The notes under the pieces were generated by a model that was given only the letters and a program-made list of their open reading frames with translations, was not told the DNA's origin and did not search any database. Positions 43,621 to 54,071 of a stretch of DNA of 64,000 nucleotides are shown piece after piece. Position 1 is the first letter of the stretch. Each line of letters starts with the position of its first letter. Source of the DNA: an uncultured Dialister sp. (lineage in GTDB: Bacteria > Bacillota > Negativicutes > Veillonellales > Dialisteraceae); assembly GCA_900547785.1 (NCBI GenBank), contig URIB01000002.1:132988-196987 (forward strand). Direction: 5' to 3'. The position numbers and the translations under genes are program-made.

Positions 43621-45071
43621 TATAGTTCTCCTTTCGGTGCCGTTTTAGTAAATTGCGGATTTCCCTGTTCAAACGTATAGGCCACCCGGAGAATTTTTTC
43701 TTCTCCCAGCGCAGGTCCGATAATCTGCATTCCAAGCGGCATTCCGTCTTTAAATCCCACCGGAATACTGATAGACGGTGCACCGATCAAATTGACAGGG
43801 ACTGTACAAATATCTTCCATATAGAGTGACAGCGGATCGGAAAAAGCGCCGAATTTAAATGCCGTTCCTGACGCAGACGGTGCCGCCAGAACATCACATT
43901 TCTCAAACGCCTGCTCAAATTCCTGTTTCAAAAGTGTGCGAACCTTAAGCGCTTTCAAATAATAGGCATCATAATATCCTGCCGATAAAACATAGTTGCC
44001 GAGCATAATACGACGCTTTACTTCTTCTCCGAATCCTGTACTTCGTGTTTTAATATACATATCTACAATATCTTTTCCGGGGGCGCGATAACCAAACCCC
44101 ACCCCGTCATAGCGAGAAAGATTTGAGCTGACTTCCGCAGGAGCAATAATGTAGTATACGGAAACGCCGCTCGTTATATGAGGAATCGAAACATCAATAA
44201 CTTCCGCCCCTTCTCTTTCATAATAAGACAAGGCGTTCTTGATTGCCTGTTTTGTTTCTTCCTTAATACCCTCTGCAAAAAACTCTTTCGGTACACCTAT
44301 ACGCATACCTTTTACATTGTTGACCAATGCTTTTTTATAATCCTTCTCTTTTTGGGGAATTGATGTTGAATCTCTTGTATCATGTCCTGCAATCGCATTC
44401 AAAACAATAGCCGCATCCGTCACATCCTTTACAAGAGGCCCGATCTGATCCAGAGAAGAAGCAAATGCCAAAAGACCATAGCGGGAAACCAATCCGTATG
44501 TCGGCTTCAAACCCACAATTCCGTTGAACGCCGCCGGCTGGCGGATAGAACCGCCCGTATCAGAACCCAATGCCCAGATGGCTTCCGTTGCTGCCACAGC
44601 CGCCGCACTGCCTCCGGAAGATCCTCCCGGAACACATGATATATCCCAAGGATTGCGGGTCGGTCCGAAATAAGAATTTTCCGTACTGCTTCCCATAGCA
44701 AATTCGTCCAAATTTAATTTGCCTATAGAAATATAATCCTGCTTCTGGAGTTTTTCTATTACCGTAGCATTATAAGGTGCTATAAAATTTTCAAGCATTT
44801 TCGAAGCCGCCGTACAGGGTTGTCCTTTAATGCAGATATTATCTTTTATCGCCCCCGGAATACCTGCCATATCGGAAATTTCTTCACCGGACGCAATCTT
44901 TTGATCCACTTTCATGGCCGCTTGCAGAGCGTCTTCATCGTTAGTAGTCAAAAAGGCATGAATATCACCCTCAATTTCATTTCTGTGGTGAACCAGTTTT
45001 TTTGTCAATTCTACAGCTGATATTTCTTTTTTTACGAGTTTATCATGAAGCTCATGAATGGTATATCCCAC
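43620..45071 (-). CDS. gatA: Glutamyl-tRNA(Gln) amidotransferase subunit A
   Basis: A 483-residue amidase that frees ammonia from glutamine and channels it to GatB. The Ser-cisSer-Lys triad is placed by PGAIKDNICIKG (Lys), CVPGGSSGGSAAAVAA (cis-Ser) and SDTGGSIRQPA (nucleophile Ser). The start codon is GTG at 45071 with GGAGGG seven bases upstream. Gene order is gatC-gatA-gatB. Confidence 0.95.
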   Translation of the reverse strand: MGYTIHELHDKLVKKEISAVELTKKLVHHRNEIEGDIHAFLTTNDEDALQAAMKVDQKIASGEEISDMAGIPGAIKDNICIKGQPCTAASKMLENFIAPYNATVIEKLQKQDYISIGKLNLDEFAMGSSTENSYFGPTRNPWDISCVPGGSSGGSAAAVAATEAIWALGSDTGGSIRQPAAFNGIVGLKPTYGLVSRYGLLAFASSLDQIGPLVKDVTDAAIVLNAIAGHDTRDSTSIPQKEKDYKKALVNNVKGMRIGVPKEFFAEGIKEETKQAIKNALSYYEREGAEVIDVSIPHITSGVSVYYIIAPAEVSSNLSRYDGVGFGYRAPGKDIVDMYIKTRSTGFGEEVKRRIMLGNYVLSAGYYDAYYLKALKVRTLLKQEFEQAFEKCDVLAAPSASGTAFKFGAFSDPLSLYMEDICTVPVNLIGAPSISIPVGFKDGMPLGMQIIGPALGEEKILRVAYTFEQGNPQFTKTAPKGEL

Positions 45072-45085
45072 GATGACACCCTCCT

Positions 45086-45370
45086 CTATATAATTTTAGG
45101 CACTTTGAAATACCCGTCTTCTTTTTCAGGTGCATTCAAAAGTGCTTCTTCATTAGTAAAAGATGTATGCGGTTCATCTTCACGCATCACGTTATATTGC
45201 TCGACAGCATGTGCGGTAGGATTTACATTTTCTGTATCATGCTGGTTCAGTTCTTCCATATGAGTCAAAATGCTATTCATAGATTCACGCATTTTTTCCA
45301 GTTCCTGAGGCGCAAACTCCAGTCTGGAAAGAAGTGCTATTTTTTTTGCTTCATCTGTGGTAATTTTCAT
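45086..45370 (-). CDS. gatC: Aspartyl/glutamyl-tRNA amidotransferase subunit C
   Basis: A 94-residue subunit that wraps around GatA and links it to GatB. The N-terminal motif KKIALLSRLEF and the central NSILTHMEELNQHDTENVNPT are typical. It is the first gene of the unit; AAGGAGTG lies before the ATG. It precedes gatA by 14 bases. Confidence 0.92.
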   Translation of the reverse strand: MKITTDEAKKIALLSRLEFAPQELEKMRESMNSILTHMEELNQHDTENVNPTAHAVEQYNVMREDEPHTSFTNEEALLNAPEKEDGYFKVPKII

Positions 45371-45414
45371 GCCTACACTCCTTTATAAAAGATTTCAATT
45401 CCAAACACGATTTC

Positions 45415-45420
45415 ATTATA
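45415..45420 (-). promoter_or_regulatory. Candidate -10 element for gatCAB
   Basis: TATAAT on the minus strand (in TATGATATAATGAAA), about 45 bases before gatC. No good -35 at 17 bases. Confidence 0.36.
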
Positions 45421-45487
45421 TCATAGCCTCAACTAAGATGGCTTCGAAGATTAAAAAGAGAAACTCGGATTCACGGAAGCAATCAAA

Positions 45488-45509
45488 AAGAGCGGTTGTA
45501 CAACCACTC
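45488..45509 (-). terminator. Terminator of ligA
   Basis: An inverted repeat (AGAGTGGTTGT/ACAACCGCTCT, one wobble pair) with a very tight loop and TTTTT following on the minus strand, 15 bases after the ligA stop. Confidence 0.7.
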
Positions 45510-45523
45510 TCTTTTTCTTATAT

Positions 45524-47530
45524 TCATTTCCTCTCTACCCCTGCACGTGTTAAAAATTCCGTTTCACTTAAAACCGGGATTCCTTTCTCTTCCGCTTTTT
45601 TCAGCTTACTTCCTGCTTCCTCACCGGCTATCACTAAAGTGGTGGATTGGGTGACGGAACTCTGAGTGCTGCCTCCAAGTTTTTTTATCAAATCCGATGC
45701 TTCTCTCCGCCCCATAAAATTCAATCTGCCCGTTAACACAACAACCTCATTTAAAAAGGCGTCTCCCTGCTTTTCTTCTTCCATGTTTTCCGTAATTACT
45801 CCTGCTTCTTTCAATTTTTCAAGAATGATCCGATTCTTCTCATCACGGAAATAAACATACAAGCTTTGGGCAATTGTTTTCCCGATTCCTTCCGTTTCTT
45901 GTATTTCCTCCACAGAAGCCTCTGATATTTTCTCAACAGACCTGAACCGGGCGGCAATTAATTCCGCCCCTTTTTCTCCCAAAAAACGGATTCCTAATCC
46001 GAAAAGCAGTTTCGGGAGTCCTCTTTCTTTGCTTTTTTGTATTGACAAAATCAATTTTTTTGCACTTTTTTCGCCCATTCTCTCCATACGGCGTATATCA
46101 TCTTCTTTTAAGAAATACAGATCCGCCGGATCTTTGACCAAATCATAGGCCAGCAAATTATCAATAATTGACGGTCCGAGGCCTTCCATGTTCATAGCGT
46201 TACGGGAAGCGAAATGAATCAGTTTTTCCCGCGTAATTCCTCCGCACTGCGGGTTTACACATCGTATAGCCGCCTCTCCATCCACTCTTTTTACAGGTTT
46301 ACCGCAAACGGGGCATTCTCCGGGCATCATAAATTCTTTTTCCGTCCCGGTTCTTTTTTCTTTCAATACGGCAGCAATCTCCGGAATAATCTCACCGGCT
46401 TTGTAAATTTTAACCAAGTCTCCTATGCGGATATCTTTTTCCCGAATGAAATCCTCATTATGAAGTGTCGCTCTTTTGACAGTGGTTCCCGCTAAATGAA
46501 CAGGCGTCAAATCTGCCGAAGGTGTCAAAACTCCTGTACGTCCCATGGTGATAACAATATTTTCTACTTTTGTTACGGCTTCTTCCGGCGGATATTTAAA
46601 AGCAATCGCCCACTTGGGATCTTTAACGGTTGCCCCTAGCTTTTCCTGCTGACGGAAATCATTTACCTTGACCACCATGCCGTCCGTATCATAGCCGAGT
46701 TCTTTTCTCTTTAACTCCCACTCGTTGACTGCTGAAATCACGCCTTCCACAGATTCCCATTTCCTGTAATGCGGGTTTACTCGGAAATGAAATTCTTCCA
46801 GCTGCTTTAAGAGTTGTTCCTGAGTATGAACATCCAATCCTTCCGTTTCACCCAGCGCATAGGCAAAAAAATCAAGATTTCTTCCTGCCGTGACCTTAGC
46901 ATCCAACTGGCGAAGTGAGCCTGCCGCCGCATTTCTGCAATTTGCAAACGGCATAATTCCTGCTTCATCACGTTGTTTATTTAATGAAATAAAACTTTTA
47001 CGGGGCATATATACTTCTCCCCTTACCTCCATATAAACGGGCGCGTTTTCTATAAACAATGGAATTGTTTTTATTGTTTTTATGTTGGCGGTAACATCTT
47101 CTCCTACTTTCCCGTCTCCACGGGTTACTCCTTGCACTAAAAAACCGTTTTTATAAATCAGATTCATTGATAATCCGTCAATTTTAAGTTCTGTAATATA
47201 TTCCGCCGGCATTCCCGAAAGTCCGTTTTTTACGCGTCGGTCAAATACACGCAGCTCCTCTGCACTGAATGCGTTGGCAAGACTGAGCATAGGTTTTTTA
47301 AACTTTACTTTTTCAAATGCATCGGAAGCTTTTCCTCCAACACGCCGGGTAGGTGAATCAGGCGTGATGATTTCCGGATAGGCATCTTCCAGATCAACCA
47401 ATTCCCTATAGAGTTTATCAAACTCAAAATCACTGATTTCAGGCTTATCAAGCACATAATATAAGTAGCTGTGATGTCTCAATTCTTTTCGGAGATATTC
47501 TGCCTTTTTCTTAATTTCTTCCGTCACCAT
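45524..47530 (-). CDS. ligA: NAD-dependent DNA ligase
   Basis: About 668 residues. The adenylation lysine is in ELKIDGLSMNL (K-I-D-G). Next come an OB fold, a four-Cys zinc finger (CPVCGKP and CVNPQCGG), helix-hairpin-helix repeats and a BRCT domain from about residue 590 (VVLTGRLNFMGRREASDLI). It seals nicks in replication and repair. The ATG at 47530 is set two bases past the pcrA stop and has AGAGGA upstream. Confidence 0.95.
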   Translation of the reverse strand: MVTEEIKKKAEYLRKELRHHSYLYYVLDKPEISDFEFDKLYRELVDLEDAYPEIITPDSPTRRVGGKASDAFEKVKFKKPMLSLANAFSAEELRVFDRRVKNGLSGMPAEYITELKIDGLSMNLIYKNGFLVQGVTRGDGKVGEDVTANIKTIKTIPLFIENAPVYMEVRGEVYMPRKSFISLNKQRDEAGIMPFANCRNAAAGSLRQLDAKVTAGRNLDFFAYALGETEGLDVHTQEQLLKQLEEFHFRVNPHYRKWESVEGVISAVNEWELKRKELGYDTDGMVVKVNDFRQQEKLGATVKDPKWAIAFKYPPEEAVTKVENIVITMGRTGVLTPSADLTPVHLAGTTVKRATLHNEDFIREKDIRIGDLVKIYKAGEIIPEIAAVLKEKRTGTEKEFMMPGECPVCGKPVKRVDGEAAIRCVNPQCGGITREKLIHFASRNAMNMEGLGPSIIDNLLAYDLVKDPADLYFLKEDDIRRMERMGEKSAKKLILSIQKSKERGLPKLLFGLGIRFLGEKGAELIAARFRSVEKISEASVEEIQETEGIGKTIAQSLYVYFRDEKNRIILEKLKEAGVITENMEEEKQGDAFLNEVVVLTGRLNFMGRREASDLIKKLGGSTQSSVTQSTTLVIAGEEAGSKLKKAEEKGIPVLSETEFLTRAGVERK

Positions 47531-47531
47531 T

Positions 47532-49742
47532 TCATTCCTCTTTCTCAATGGGAGCAAACGCCACCATCACTTGACGAATTTGATTCCCCGGAAAAGATAA
47601 TTTCAGCATCATATTTTTTCCTTCTCCTGATACTTCCATCACTTCCCCCCGCCCCCACATACGATGAGATACTTTATCCCCCGGTTGCCAATCAAAACGG
47701 GCCTTCACGCTCTTTTTAACTACCGGCTTATGAAATTCGGACGCTTCGGAAAGAGCCCATTTGCTTCTTTGCTGCCTTTCATTTCTCATAAAAGTACGTC
47801 TTTTAACTTCACTCTCATCAGCCTGTATTTCACTAATTAAATCAACTGGAATCTCATCTAAAAAGCGGCTGGATATATACGGCTTTAACTCGCCGTACAG
47901 GGTACGCATATGTGATGTTGAGATATAAAGTTTTTCTTTAGCCCGAGTAATCGCCACATAACAAAGACGGCGTTCTTCTTCCAAGGCGGTTTCGTCCATC
48001 AGTGACCGGACGCCGGGAAATATGCCCTCATCCATGCCGGGCAAAAAAACAACCGGAAATTCCAATCCTTTGGCGCTGTGCATGGTCATCAGGGTGACAC
48101 GGTCATCCTGCCCCTCAAAGCTGTCCACATCATTGACCAGTGCTACTTTTTCAAGAAACTCGGGCAAGCCTCCTTCAGGCATTTCATTGACAAAATCTTT
48201 TGCCACATTAAGTAATTCTCCCAGATTTTCTTCTCTGCTTTGTGACTGAGGGTCTTTGCTTTCCTGCAACATGCTTATATAGCCCGTATCTTTTATAGTT
48301 TTCCCAATCAAGTCAAAAACGTCACATTCAGTGGCTGCATTTAATAAACTGAAGATGAGTGCACTGAATCCCTGTAATTTCAACTTTGCCGAGGCGGATA
48401 GATCCGCTTCCTCTATATTCATAATACTTTCAAACATGGATATATTTCTTGCCTCAGCAAAATCATTTAATTTCCGTATAGTCGCCTGCCCTATTCCGCG
48501 CTTAGGTATGTTGATGACTCTCATCAAACTTATATTATCCCTGAAATTCTCTATCAGTTTCAGATATGCCAGAATATCCTTGATCTCGGCACGGTCATAA
48601 AATCTTGTACCCCCGACCATTGTATACGCAATTCCTCTTTTAACCATGCTTTCTTCTATCACACGGGACTGGGCATTCATACGGTATAACACCGCCATAT
48701 TCCCATAAGGCACATGGTTTTCACGATGTTCTTTCATCATGGTTTCTACAATAAAATCGGCTTCTCCGTGTTCATCCTCCGACACGTACTTCTGTATCTT
48801 CTCTCCCACATTATTTTCTGTCCATAAATTCTTTGACGGTCGGTCCACATTATTCTTTATAACCTCATTGGCTGCATTAAGAATTGTCCGGGTGGAACGG
48901 TAATTTTGTTCCAATTTAATGATTTTCGCTTCCGGATAATCCTGACGGAAATCCATGATATTTCTCAAATCAGCCCCCCGCCAGGAATAGATGCTCTGAT
49001 CCGCATCTCCCACAGCGCAAATGTTTTGTCGGCTTCCTGCTATATATTTGGCCATTAAGTACTGTGCATAATTGGTATCCTGGTACTCATCAATCAGTAT
49101 ATAGCGGAAACGGCTTTGCCAGCGGCTGCGAATGTCCTCTTGAGCTAAAAGCTTTGTGGTCACGAAAAGAAGATCATCAAAATCGAGCGCATTATTTTGT
49201 TTCATATAGCGGTCGTAAAGATCATAAACATCCGCCACTTTTTCACTGTAGAAATTCCCGCCTGTTTCCTTTCTGAAATCTTCCGATCCCTGAAGTGCAT
49301 TTTTGGCATTGGAAATACGGGCCTGTATACTTTTAGGAGGATATTGCTTATCATCTAAACTCAATTCTTTCAGTATATTTTTTATCATTTGTTTGGAATC
49401 ATCGGAATCATAGATGGTAAATCTGTCCGTATATGTGGAATATCCCTTGATTTCTTGACGCAAGAACCGGGCCCCAAAGGAATGGAATGTATACATCCAA
49501 ATCTTTTCCGCATCACTTCCTACCAAATGATGAACCCTCTCTCTCATTTCTTGAGCCGCTTTATTTGTAAATGTAATTGCCAATATTTCACGGGGCGAAA
49601 TCCCTTGTTCAAGCATATAAGCAATCCTGCAGGTTAAAGCTTTGGTTTTCCCTGATCCGGCTCCCGCCATAATGAGAACCGGTCCTTCAATTTGTTGTAC
49701 CGCTTTCTTCTGCTCTGTATTTAATGTTTCTAAATAATTCAT
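47532..49742 (-). CDS. pcrA: ATP-dependent DNA helicase PcrA/UvrD
   Basis: A 736-residue superfamily 1A 3'-5' helicase used in nucleotide-excision and mismatch repair and at stalled forks. Motifs seen: Q motif and GAGSGKTKALTCRI (Walker A), DEYQDTN (motif II), VGDADQSIYSWRGAD (III), QNYRSTRTIL (IV), MTMHSAKGLEFPVVF (V) and VAITRAKEKLYIS (VI). A C-terminal Tudor-like segment (WQPGDKVSHRMWGRGEV) that can contact RNA polymerase is present. Directly upstream of ligA. Confidence 0.94.
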   Translation of the reverse strand: MNYLETLNTEQKKAVQQIEGPVLIMAGAGSGKTKALTCRIAYMLEQGISPREILAITFTNKAAQEMRERVHHLVGSDAEKIWMYTFHSFGARFLRQEIKGYSTYTDRFTIYDSDDSKQMIKNILKELSLDDKQYPPKSIQARISNAKNALQGSEDFRKETGGNFYSEKVADVYDLYDRYMKQNNALDFDDLLFVTTKLLAQEDIRSRWQSRFRYILIDEYQDTNYAQYLMAKYIAGSRQNICAVGDADQSIYSWRGADLRNIMDFRQDYPEAKIIKLEQNYRSTRTILNAANEVIKNNVDRPSKNLWTENNVGEKIQKYVSEDEHGEADFIVETMMKEHRENHVPYGNMAVLYRMNAQSRVIEESMVKRGIAYTMVGGTRFYDRAEIKDILAYLKLIENFRDNISLMRVINIPKRGIGQATIRKLNDFAEARNISMFESIMNIEEADLSASAKLKLQGFSALIFSLLNAATECDVFDLIGKTIKDTGYISMLQESKDPQSQSREENLGELLNVAKDFVNEMPEGGLPEFLEKVALVNDVDSFEGQDDRVTLMTMHSAKGLEFPVVFLPGMDEGIFPGVRSLMDETALEEERRLCYVAITRAKEKLYISTSHMRTLYGELKPYISSRFLDEIPVDLISEIQADESEVKRRTFMRNERQQRSKWALSEASEFHKPVVKKSVKARFDWQPGDKVSHRMWGRGEVMEVSGEGKNMMLKLSFPGNQIRQVMVAFAPIEKEE

Positions 49743-49793
49743 ACAATGACTTCCCCATAAAAAATCTTTTTTATAAAACTCCGTCTAAAAGAA

Positions 49794-49826
49794 AAACTCA
49801 TATCGGACAATGCCATCTATGAGTTT
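49794..49826 (-). terminator. Terminator of ppaC
   Basis: A nine-base stem (AAACTCATA and complement) with a 15-base loop and TTTTTCTTTT following on the minus strand, 15 bases after the ppaC stop. Confidence 0.65.
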
Positions 49827-49841
49827 CTCCTTTCCATTATA

Positions 49842-50786
49842 TTATTCGTTATACGCCGACAACAGAGGTGGCGCCACCTGTTTTTTCCGGGACATAACTT
49901 TAGGAAGATATACCGCCTTATCTTCAGCTTTTGCATGAAAAGCTTTTTCCGCCATCACTTCCGCACCGTTTGTATACCACAGAAATGTGTCTTCCGCTAA
50001 AATATCAGTCACCATAAGATACGATGCTTCATATCCATGCTCTGATTTAATCGCTTCCAATTCTTTCAATATATCCGCTTTTTTTGCATTGATCGGCTTC
50101 AAATCCATGACAGAAATCTGCCCGATTGTAAATACTTTTCCGCCTGCGCTGAATTCTTTTGTATCATTCCTTGCCAACTTGGAAACGGGATAGTCGGAAA
50201 TATCCGCCCCTGCTTTCAGCATTTCCATTCCATACGCTTCATAATCCACACCGGCTATTTCAGCCAGTTCCCTGACCGCTTTTTTATCTTCTTCCGTTGT
50301 TGTAGGCGAACGGAAAAGTACCGTGTCGGAAATAATAGCGGACAGCATAATTCCCGCAATTTCTTTAGACGGTTTAATCCCATACTGTTTATATAAACTG
50401 TAAATAACAGTATTTACACAGCCGACCGGACGGATCAATATAAATATAGGATTTTCCGACTCAAAATCACCCATGCGATGATGGTCTACGATTTCAATCA
50501 CTTCCGCATCATCCATACCGTCTAAAGTTTGCTTCGATTCATTATGGTCAACAAGAATGACCTTTTGCTTTTCATCTTCCGGCTGTTTTCTTTTCAAAGA
50601 GGTGACCAGTTCCGGAGCTTCCAGTTCAAAATAGTCCAAAGCAAACTTCGATTCTTTATTTACTTCGCCCGCTCTGATGCCCACCGCATCCATTCCAAGT
50701 TCACGCTTCAAATAGGAATAGCTGAGTGCTGCTGCAATGCTGTCAGTATCCGGAGACTTATGACCTGTCACAAATACTTTACTCAT
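49842..50786 (-). CDS. ppaC: Manganese-dependent inorganic pyrophosphatase (family II)
   Basis: A 314-residue DHH-superfamily enzyme. Metal-binding motifs are HKSPDTDSI (residues 9-17), VDHNE and VDHHRMGDF. The C-terminal DHHA2 domain carries the substrate-binding SRKK (VMSRKKQVAPPL). It hydrolyses pyrophosphate from biosynthesis. No CBS regulatory domains are inserted, which matches the short form. A single-gene unit. Confidence 0.94.
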   Translation of the reverse strand: MSKVFVTGHKSPDTDSIAAALSYSYLKRELGMDAVGIRAGEVNKESKFALDYFELEAPELVTSLKRKQPEDEKQKVILVDHNESKQTLDGMDDAEVIEIVDHHRMGDFESENPIFILIRPVGCVNTVIYSLYKQYGIKPSKEIAGIMLSAIISDTVLFRSPTTTEEDKKAVRELAEIAGVDYEAYGMEMLKAGADISDYPVSKLARNDTKEFSAGGKVFTIGQISVMDLKPINAKKADILKELEAIKSEHGYEASYLMVTDILAEDTFLWYTNGAEVMAEKAFHAKAEDKAVYLPKVMSRKKQVAPPLLSAYNE

Positions 50787-50831
50787 ATAAACTCTCCTTT
50801 ATTTTATCTTTTCATAAAATTTTACTGTTTA

Positions 50832-50837
50832 ATTATA
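50832..50837 (-). promoter_or_regulatory. Candidate -10 element for ppaC
   Basis: TATAAT on the minus strand (in TGATATAATTAAAC), 46 bases before the ppaC ATG; the -35 is poor. Confidence 0.35.
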
Positions 50838-50862
50838 TCATATATTTTCCTCCCCATTATAA

Positions 50863-50893
50863 AAACAACTCTCGCAAAACACGGGAGTTGTTT
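50863..50893 (-). terminator. Terminator of the RND efflux unit
   Basis: An 11-base stem (AAACAACTCCC against GAGAGTTGTTT, one wobble pair), nine-base loop, then TTTTTAT on the minus strand, 32 bases after the pump gene. Confidence 0.77.
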
Positions 50894-50924
50894 CGAATTG
50901 TCAGATCCATTTCAATTCTTTGGG

Positions 50925-53900
50925 CTATTCTTCAACCGGCTTTTGTTTTTGATTGCTTCCGCCGATATGAAAGTTTTCAATGAGAACAAAAAGCATAGGT
51001 ATGATAAAGATTTGGAATATAGTAGCGGATAGAACCCCAAAAACAACGGCAATTCCCATCTCAGACCGGGAATTTGCTCCTGCCCCCGTGGATAAAGCCA
51101 ACGGAATATTTCCAAGTATGAAAGCCAGTGATGTCATCAAAATAGGACGAAGACGAATCTTTGAGGCTTCTATAGCTGCTTCCAAGGCATCCATTCCCGC
51201 ATCGGTACGCACTTTTGCATATTCTACAATCAGAATGGCATTTTTGGCAGCCAGTCCGATAATTGTCAAAAGACCGATTTGGAAATAAATATCATTATAT
51301 ACAGTGAATAACCATGCAGCCAGGCAAGCCCCGAAAAAGCCGGTCGGCATACCGAAAATAACAACAAGCGGAACTTTCCAACTTTCATAGAGAGCCGCTA
51401 ATGAAAGGAATACGAAGAGCATGCCCAAAGATAAAGCATAAATCGTTTTCCCGCTCGCTTCACGTTCTTGTGCCGATGATTCTGCAAAAGCATACCCATA
51501 TCCGTTTGGTAATACTTCATTTGCCACTTCTTCCAACGCATTTAATGCTTCACCCGAAGAGTATCCGTCTGCCTGGCTTCCGCCAATCTTGACCGCTAAA
51601 AAATTATTATATCTCGTAATAACCGAAATGGCATTTGATTTTTTGGGAGTAATAAAAGTACTGATCGGTACCATATTTCCTTTATTATCACGGACGGTAA
51701 GAAATTTATTATCTTCCGGACTCATGCGATAATCAATATCCGCCTGTGCAACCACCTTAAAATTGCGCCCATAAGCGGTAAAATCATTAATCTGTACAGA
51801 ACCGTAATATACCTGGAGTGCCGTAAATATATCCCCCACATTCACACCGCTTTTCTGTGCTTTCTCCCGGTCTACATCAAAATTATAAGAGGGGGTATCC
51901 ATACGGAATGTAGTATATGCCATCTTAATTTCCGGTCTTTGGTTGGCCGCTTGTAAAAATCTCCCAATAACGGCCTGCATATTTTCCGTTGAATCTCCAT
52001 TCTTATTTTGTATATACATGGAAAATCCTCCGGAAGCGCCCAACCCTGGAATGGGCGGTGGATTCATTGCCATGACAGATACCTCCGGATGTACGGCATT
52101 GAAAGCAAATGCTTTGGCTATGACTGCATTAATTTGTTCTGATGAATCCGTTCTTTCTCCCCAAGGCTTCAGCTTAATAAAAGATAGCCCGGCATTCGGT
52201 TTTTGCCCTCCCGATAAAATATCAAAACCCGTCACTCCCATTGCTTCCTGGACGCCGGGAATTTCTTTCATATATTTCAGATAATCGGTGATAGCCGCAT
52301 TTGTTCTGACATTGACCGCCCCCTCGGGCAATGAAAACGAGGTTATAAAATAACCGTTATCTTCTTGCGGTAAAAAAGCAGTCGGCAAAGTAATAAACAA
52401 AGCTACCGATGCAATGGACAATCCCAGAAGAACAGCCATCGGAGCTATGATTCTGTTTCCCATTTTTTTTAGAAAATGACCATAGGATTCTATCATTCGA
52501 TCAAAGTAATCATTAAATCTATCCCAAAACTGCTGAATAGAACTCCGTCTTTGTTCTTTTCCCGGTACATGAAGCATTCCTGCGCAAAGTGCCGGCGTCA
52601 GAGATAGGGCAACAAAGGCTGAAATCAAAACCGATACCGTAATGGTAAGTGCAAATTGTTTATAAAGAATCCCCATGATTCCGCCAAGAAAAGCAACCGG
52701 CACGAAAACGGCAGCCAAAACAATAGCCACACCGATAACAGGGCTTTGTACTTTTTCCATAGCTACCATAGTTGCTTTTAGAGGAGGCAAGTGATTATAC
52801 CGCATTTCATATTCAACTGCTTCAATAACCACGATAGCATCATCCACTACAAGACCTATCGCTAAAACCATAGCAAACAATGTCAATGTATTAATGGTAA
52901 ATCCCAGAACCGCAAAGGAAGCAAACGTCCCCAATAATGATACCGGTACGGCAATCATAGGAATTAATGTCGATCTCCAATTTTGTAAGAAAACGTATAC
53001 AATAATTCCTACGATAATAAGCGCTTCCATGAAAGTCTGTAAGACCCCCTTAATAGATGCGTAAACGAAATCTGTATTGTCCACGGAAATACGATAGTCC
53101 ATATCATCCGGAAATGTTTTCCTGTCTTCTTCCAATTTTGCCTTGATTTGATTAATCGTATCAATGGCATTTGCATCATCAGTTAAAGAAAACGCTACAA
53201 CAGAAGCGGCATTTTCTCCCAATCGCGCAATAAAATCATAGCTTTTCGCATCCAACTGAATACGTGCCACATCTTTTAAACGCAGCATGCTTCCGTCTTG
53301 ATTGGTGCGTACCACTATATCACCAAATTCTTGCTCGGTAAGCAGACGACCTTTAACGGTAACAATATATTGGAATGCCTGGTTTTTATTGACCGGTGCA
53401 GTTCCTATATTTCCTGCCGCCACTTGCTGGTTTTGCGTTTTTACGGCAGCAATAACTTCCGTGGCGGAAATCTTATTTTGTGCCATCTTTCCCGGATCAA
53501 GCCAAATCCGCATGGCAAAATCCGATCCGAATTCCATGACGTTGCCCACCCCGGGAATTGACTTCAATTCGTCCAGATAGTTCATGCTAAAGTAGTTTTT
53601 CAGAAATGTATCATCATATGTGCCGTTGGGAGAAACCAAACTGATAACCAGTGCCATATCCCCTGACGATTTCCGGGTCGTAACTCCGATTGCACGAACC
53701 GTATCCGGTAATGCCGCATCAGAAGCGGTGACTCCATTTTGCACACGAATGGTTGCCATATCGGAGTCTGTATCCGATTCAAATTGAACGGTCATTGAAT
53801 AAGATCCGTTTGAATTACTCGTTGAACTGATACTGCGGAATCCTTCCACTCCAACTACATTCTTTTCTATAATTTGTGCCACTGTTTGTGCCACAACTTC

Positions 53901-54062
53901 CGAATCCGCCCCCGGATAGAAAGCATGTACTCCGACCTGGGGAGGCGTAATTTTAGGATAACGGTCGACCGGTAGAGTAAGCATGCAAAGCAGTCCTGCA
54001 ATTGAAATAACCAAAGCTACCACAATTGCAAATATTGGCCGGTTGATAAAAAATTTTGCCAT
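50925..54062 (-). CDS. RND multidrug efflux transporter, HAE1 family (AcrB-like)
   Basis: A 1045-residue inner-membrane proton/drug antiporter with 12 membrane helices and two large periplasmic loops. The start MAKFFINRPIFAIVVALVISI is typical. Proton-relay residues are visible: the Asp pair in GLVVDDAIVVIEAVE (helix 4) and the Lys in AAKNAILIVEYAK (helix 10). It forms trimers that pass drugs or bile salts through the fusion protein to an outer-membrane channel. No outer-membrane factor gene is next to it, so it must use one encoded elsewhere. It lies nine bases downstream of the fusion-protein gene. Confidence 0.93.
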   Translation of the reverse strand: MAKFFINRPIFAIVVALVISIAGLLCMLTLPVDRYPKITPPQVGVHAFYPGADSEVVAQTVAQIIEKNVVGVEGFRSISSTSNSNGSYSMTVQFESDTDSDMATIRVQNGVTASDAALPDTVRAIGVTTRKSSGDMALVISLVSPNGTYDDTFLKNYFSMNYLDELKSIPGVGNVMEFGSDFAMRIWLDPGKMAQNKISATEVIAAVKTQNQQVAAGNIGTAPVNKNQAFQYIVTVKGRLLTEQEFGDIVVRTNQDGSMLRLKDVARIQLDAKSYDFIARLGENAASVVAFSLTDDANAIDTINQIKAKLEEDRKTFPDDMDYRISVDNTDFVYASIKGVLQTFMEALIIVGIIVYVFLQNWRSTLIPMIAVPVSLLGTFASFAVLGFTINTLTLFAMVLAIGLVVDDAIVVIEAVEYEMRYNHLPPLKATMVAMEKVQSPVIGVAIVLAAVFVPVAFLGGIMGILYKQFALTITVSVLISAFVALSLTPALCAGMLHVPGKEQRRSSIQQFWDRFNDYFDRMIESYGHFLKKMGNRIIAPMAVLLGLSIASVALFITLPTAFLPQEDNGYFITSFSLPEGAVNVRTNAAITDYLKYMKEIPGVQEAMGVTGFDILSGGQKPNAGLSFIKLKPWGERTDSSEQINAVIAKAFAFNAVHPEVSVMAMNPPPIPGLGASGGFSMYIQNKNGDSTENMQAVIGRFLQAANQRPEIKMAYTTFRMDTPSYNFDVDREKAQKSGVNVGDIFTALQVYYGSVQINDFTAYGRNFKVVAQADIDYRMSPEDNKFLTVRDNKGNMVPISTFITPKKSNAISVITRYNNFLAVKIGGSQADGYSSGEALNALEEVANEVLPNGYGYAFAESSAQEREASGKTIYALSLGMLFVFLSLAALYESWKVPLVVIFGMPTGFFGACLAAWLFTVYNDIYFQIGLLTIIGLAAKNAILIVEYAKVRTDAGMDALEAAIEASKIRLRPILMTSLAFILGNIPLALSTGAGANSRSEMGIAVVFGVLSATIFQIFIIPMLFVLIENFHIGGSNQKQKPVEE

Positions 54063-54071
54063 AACCTCTCC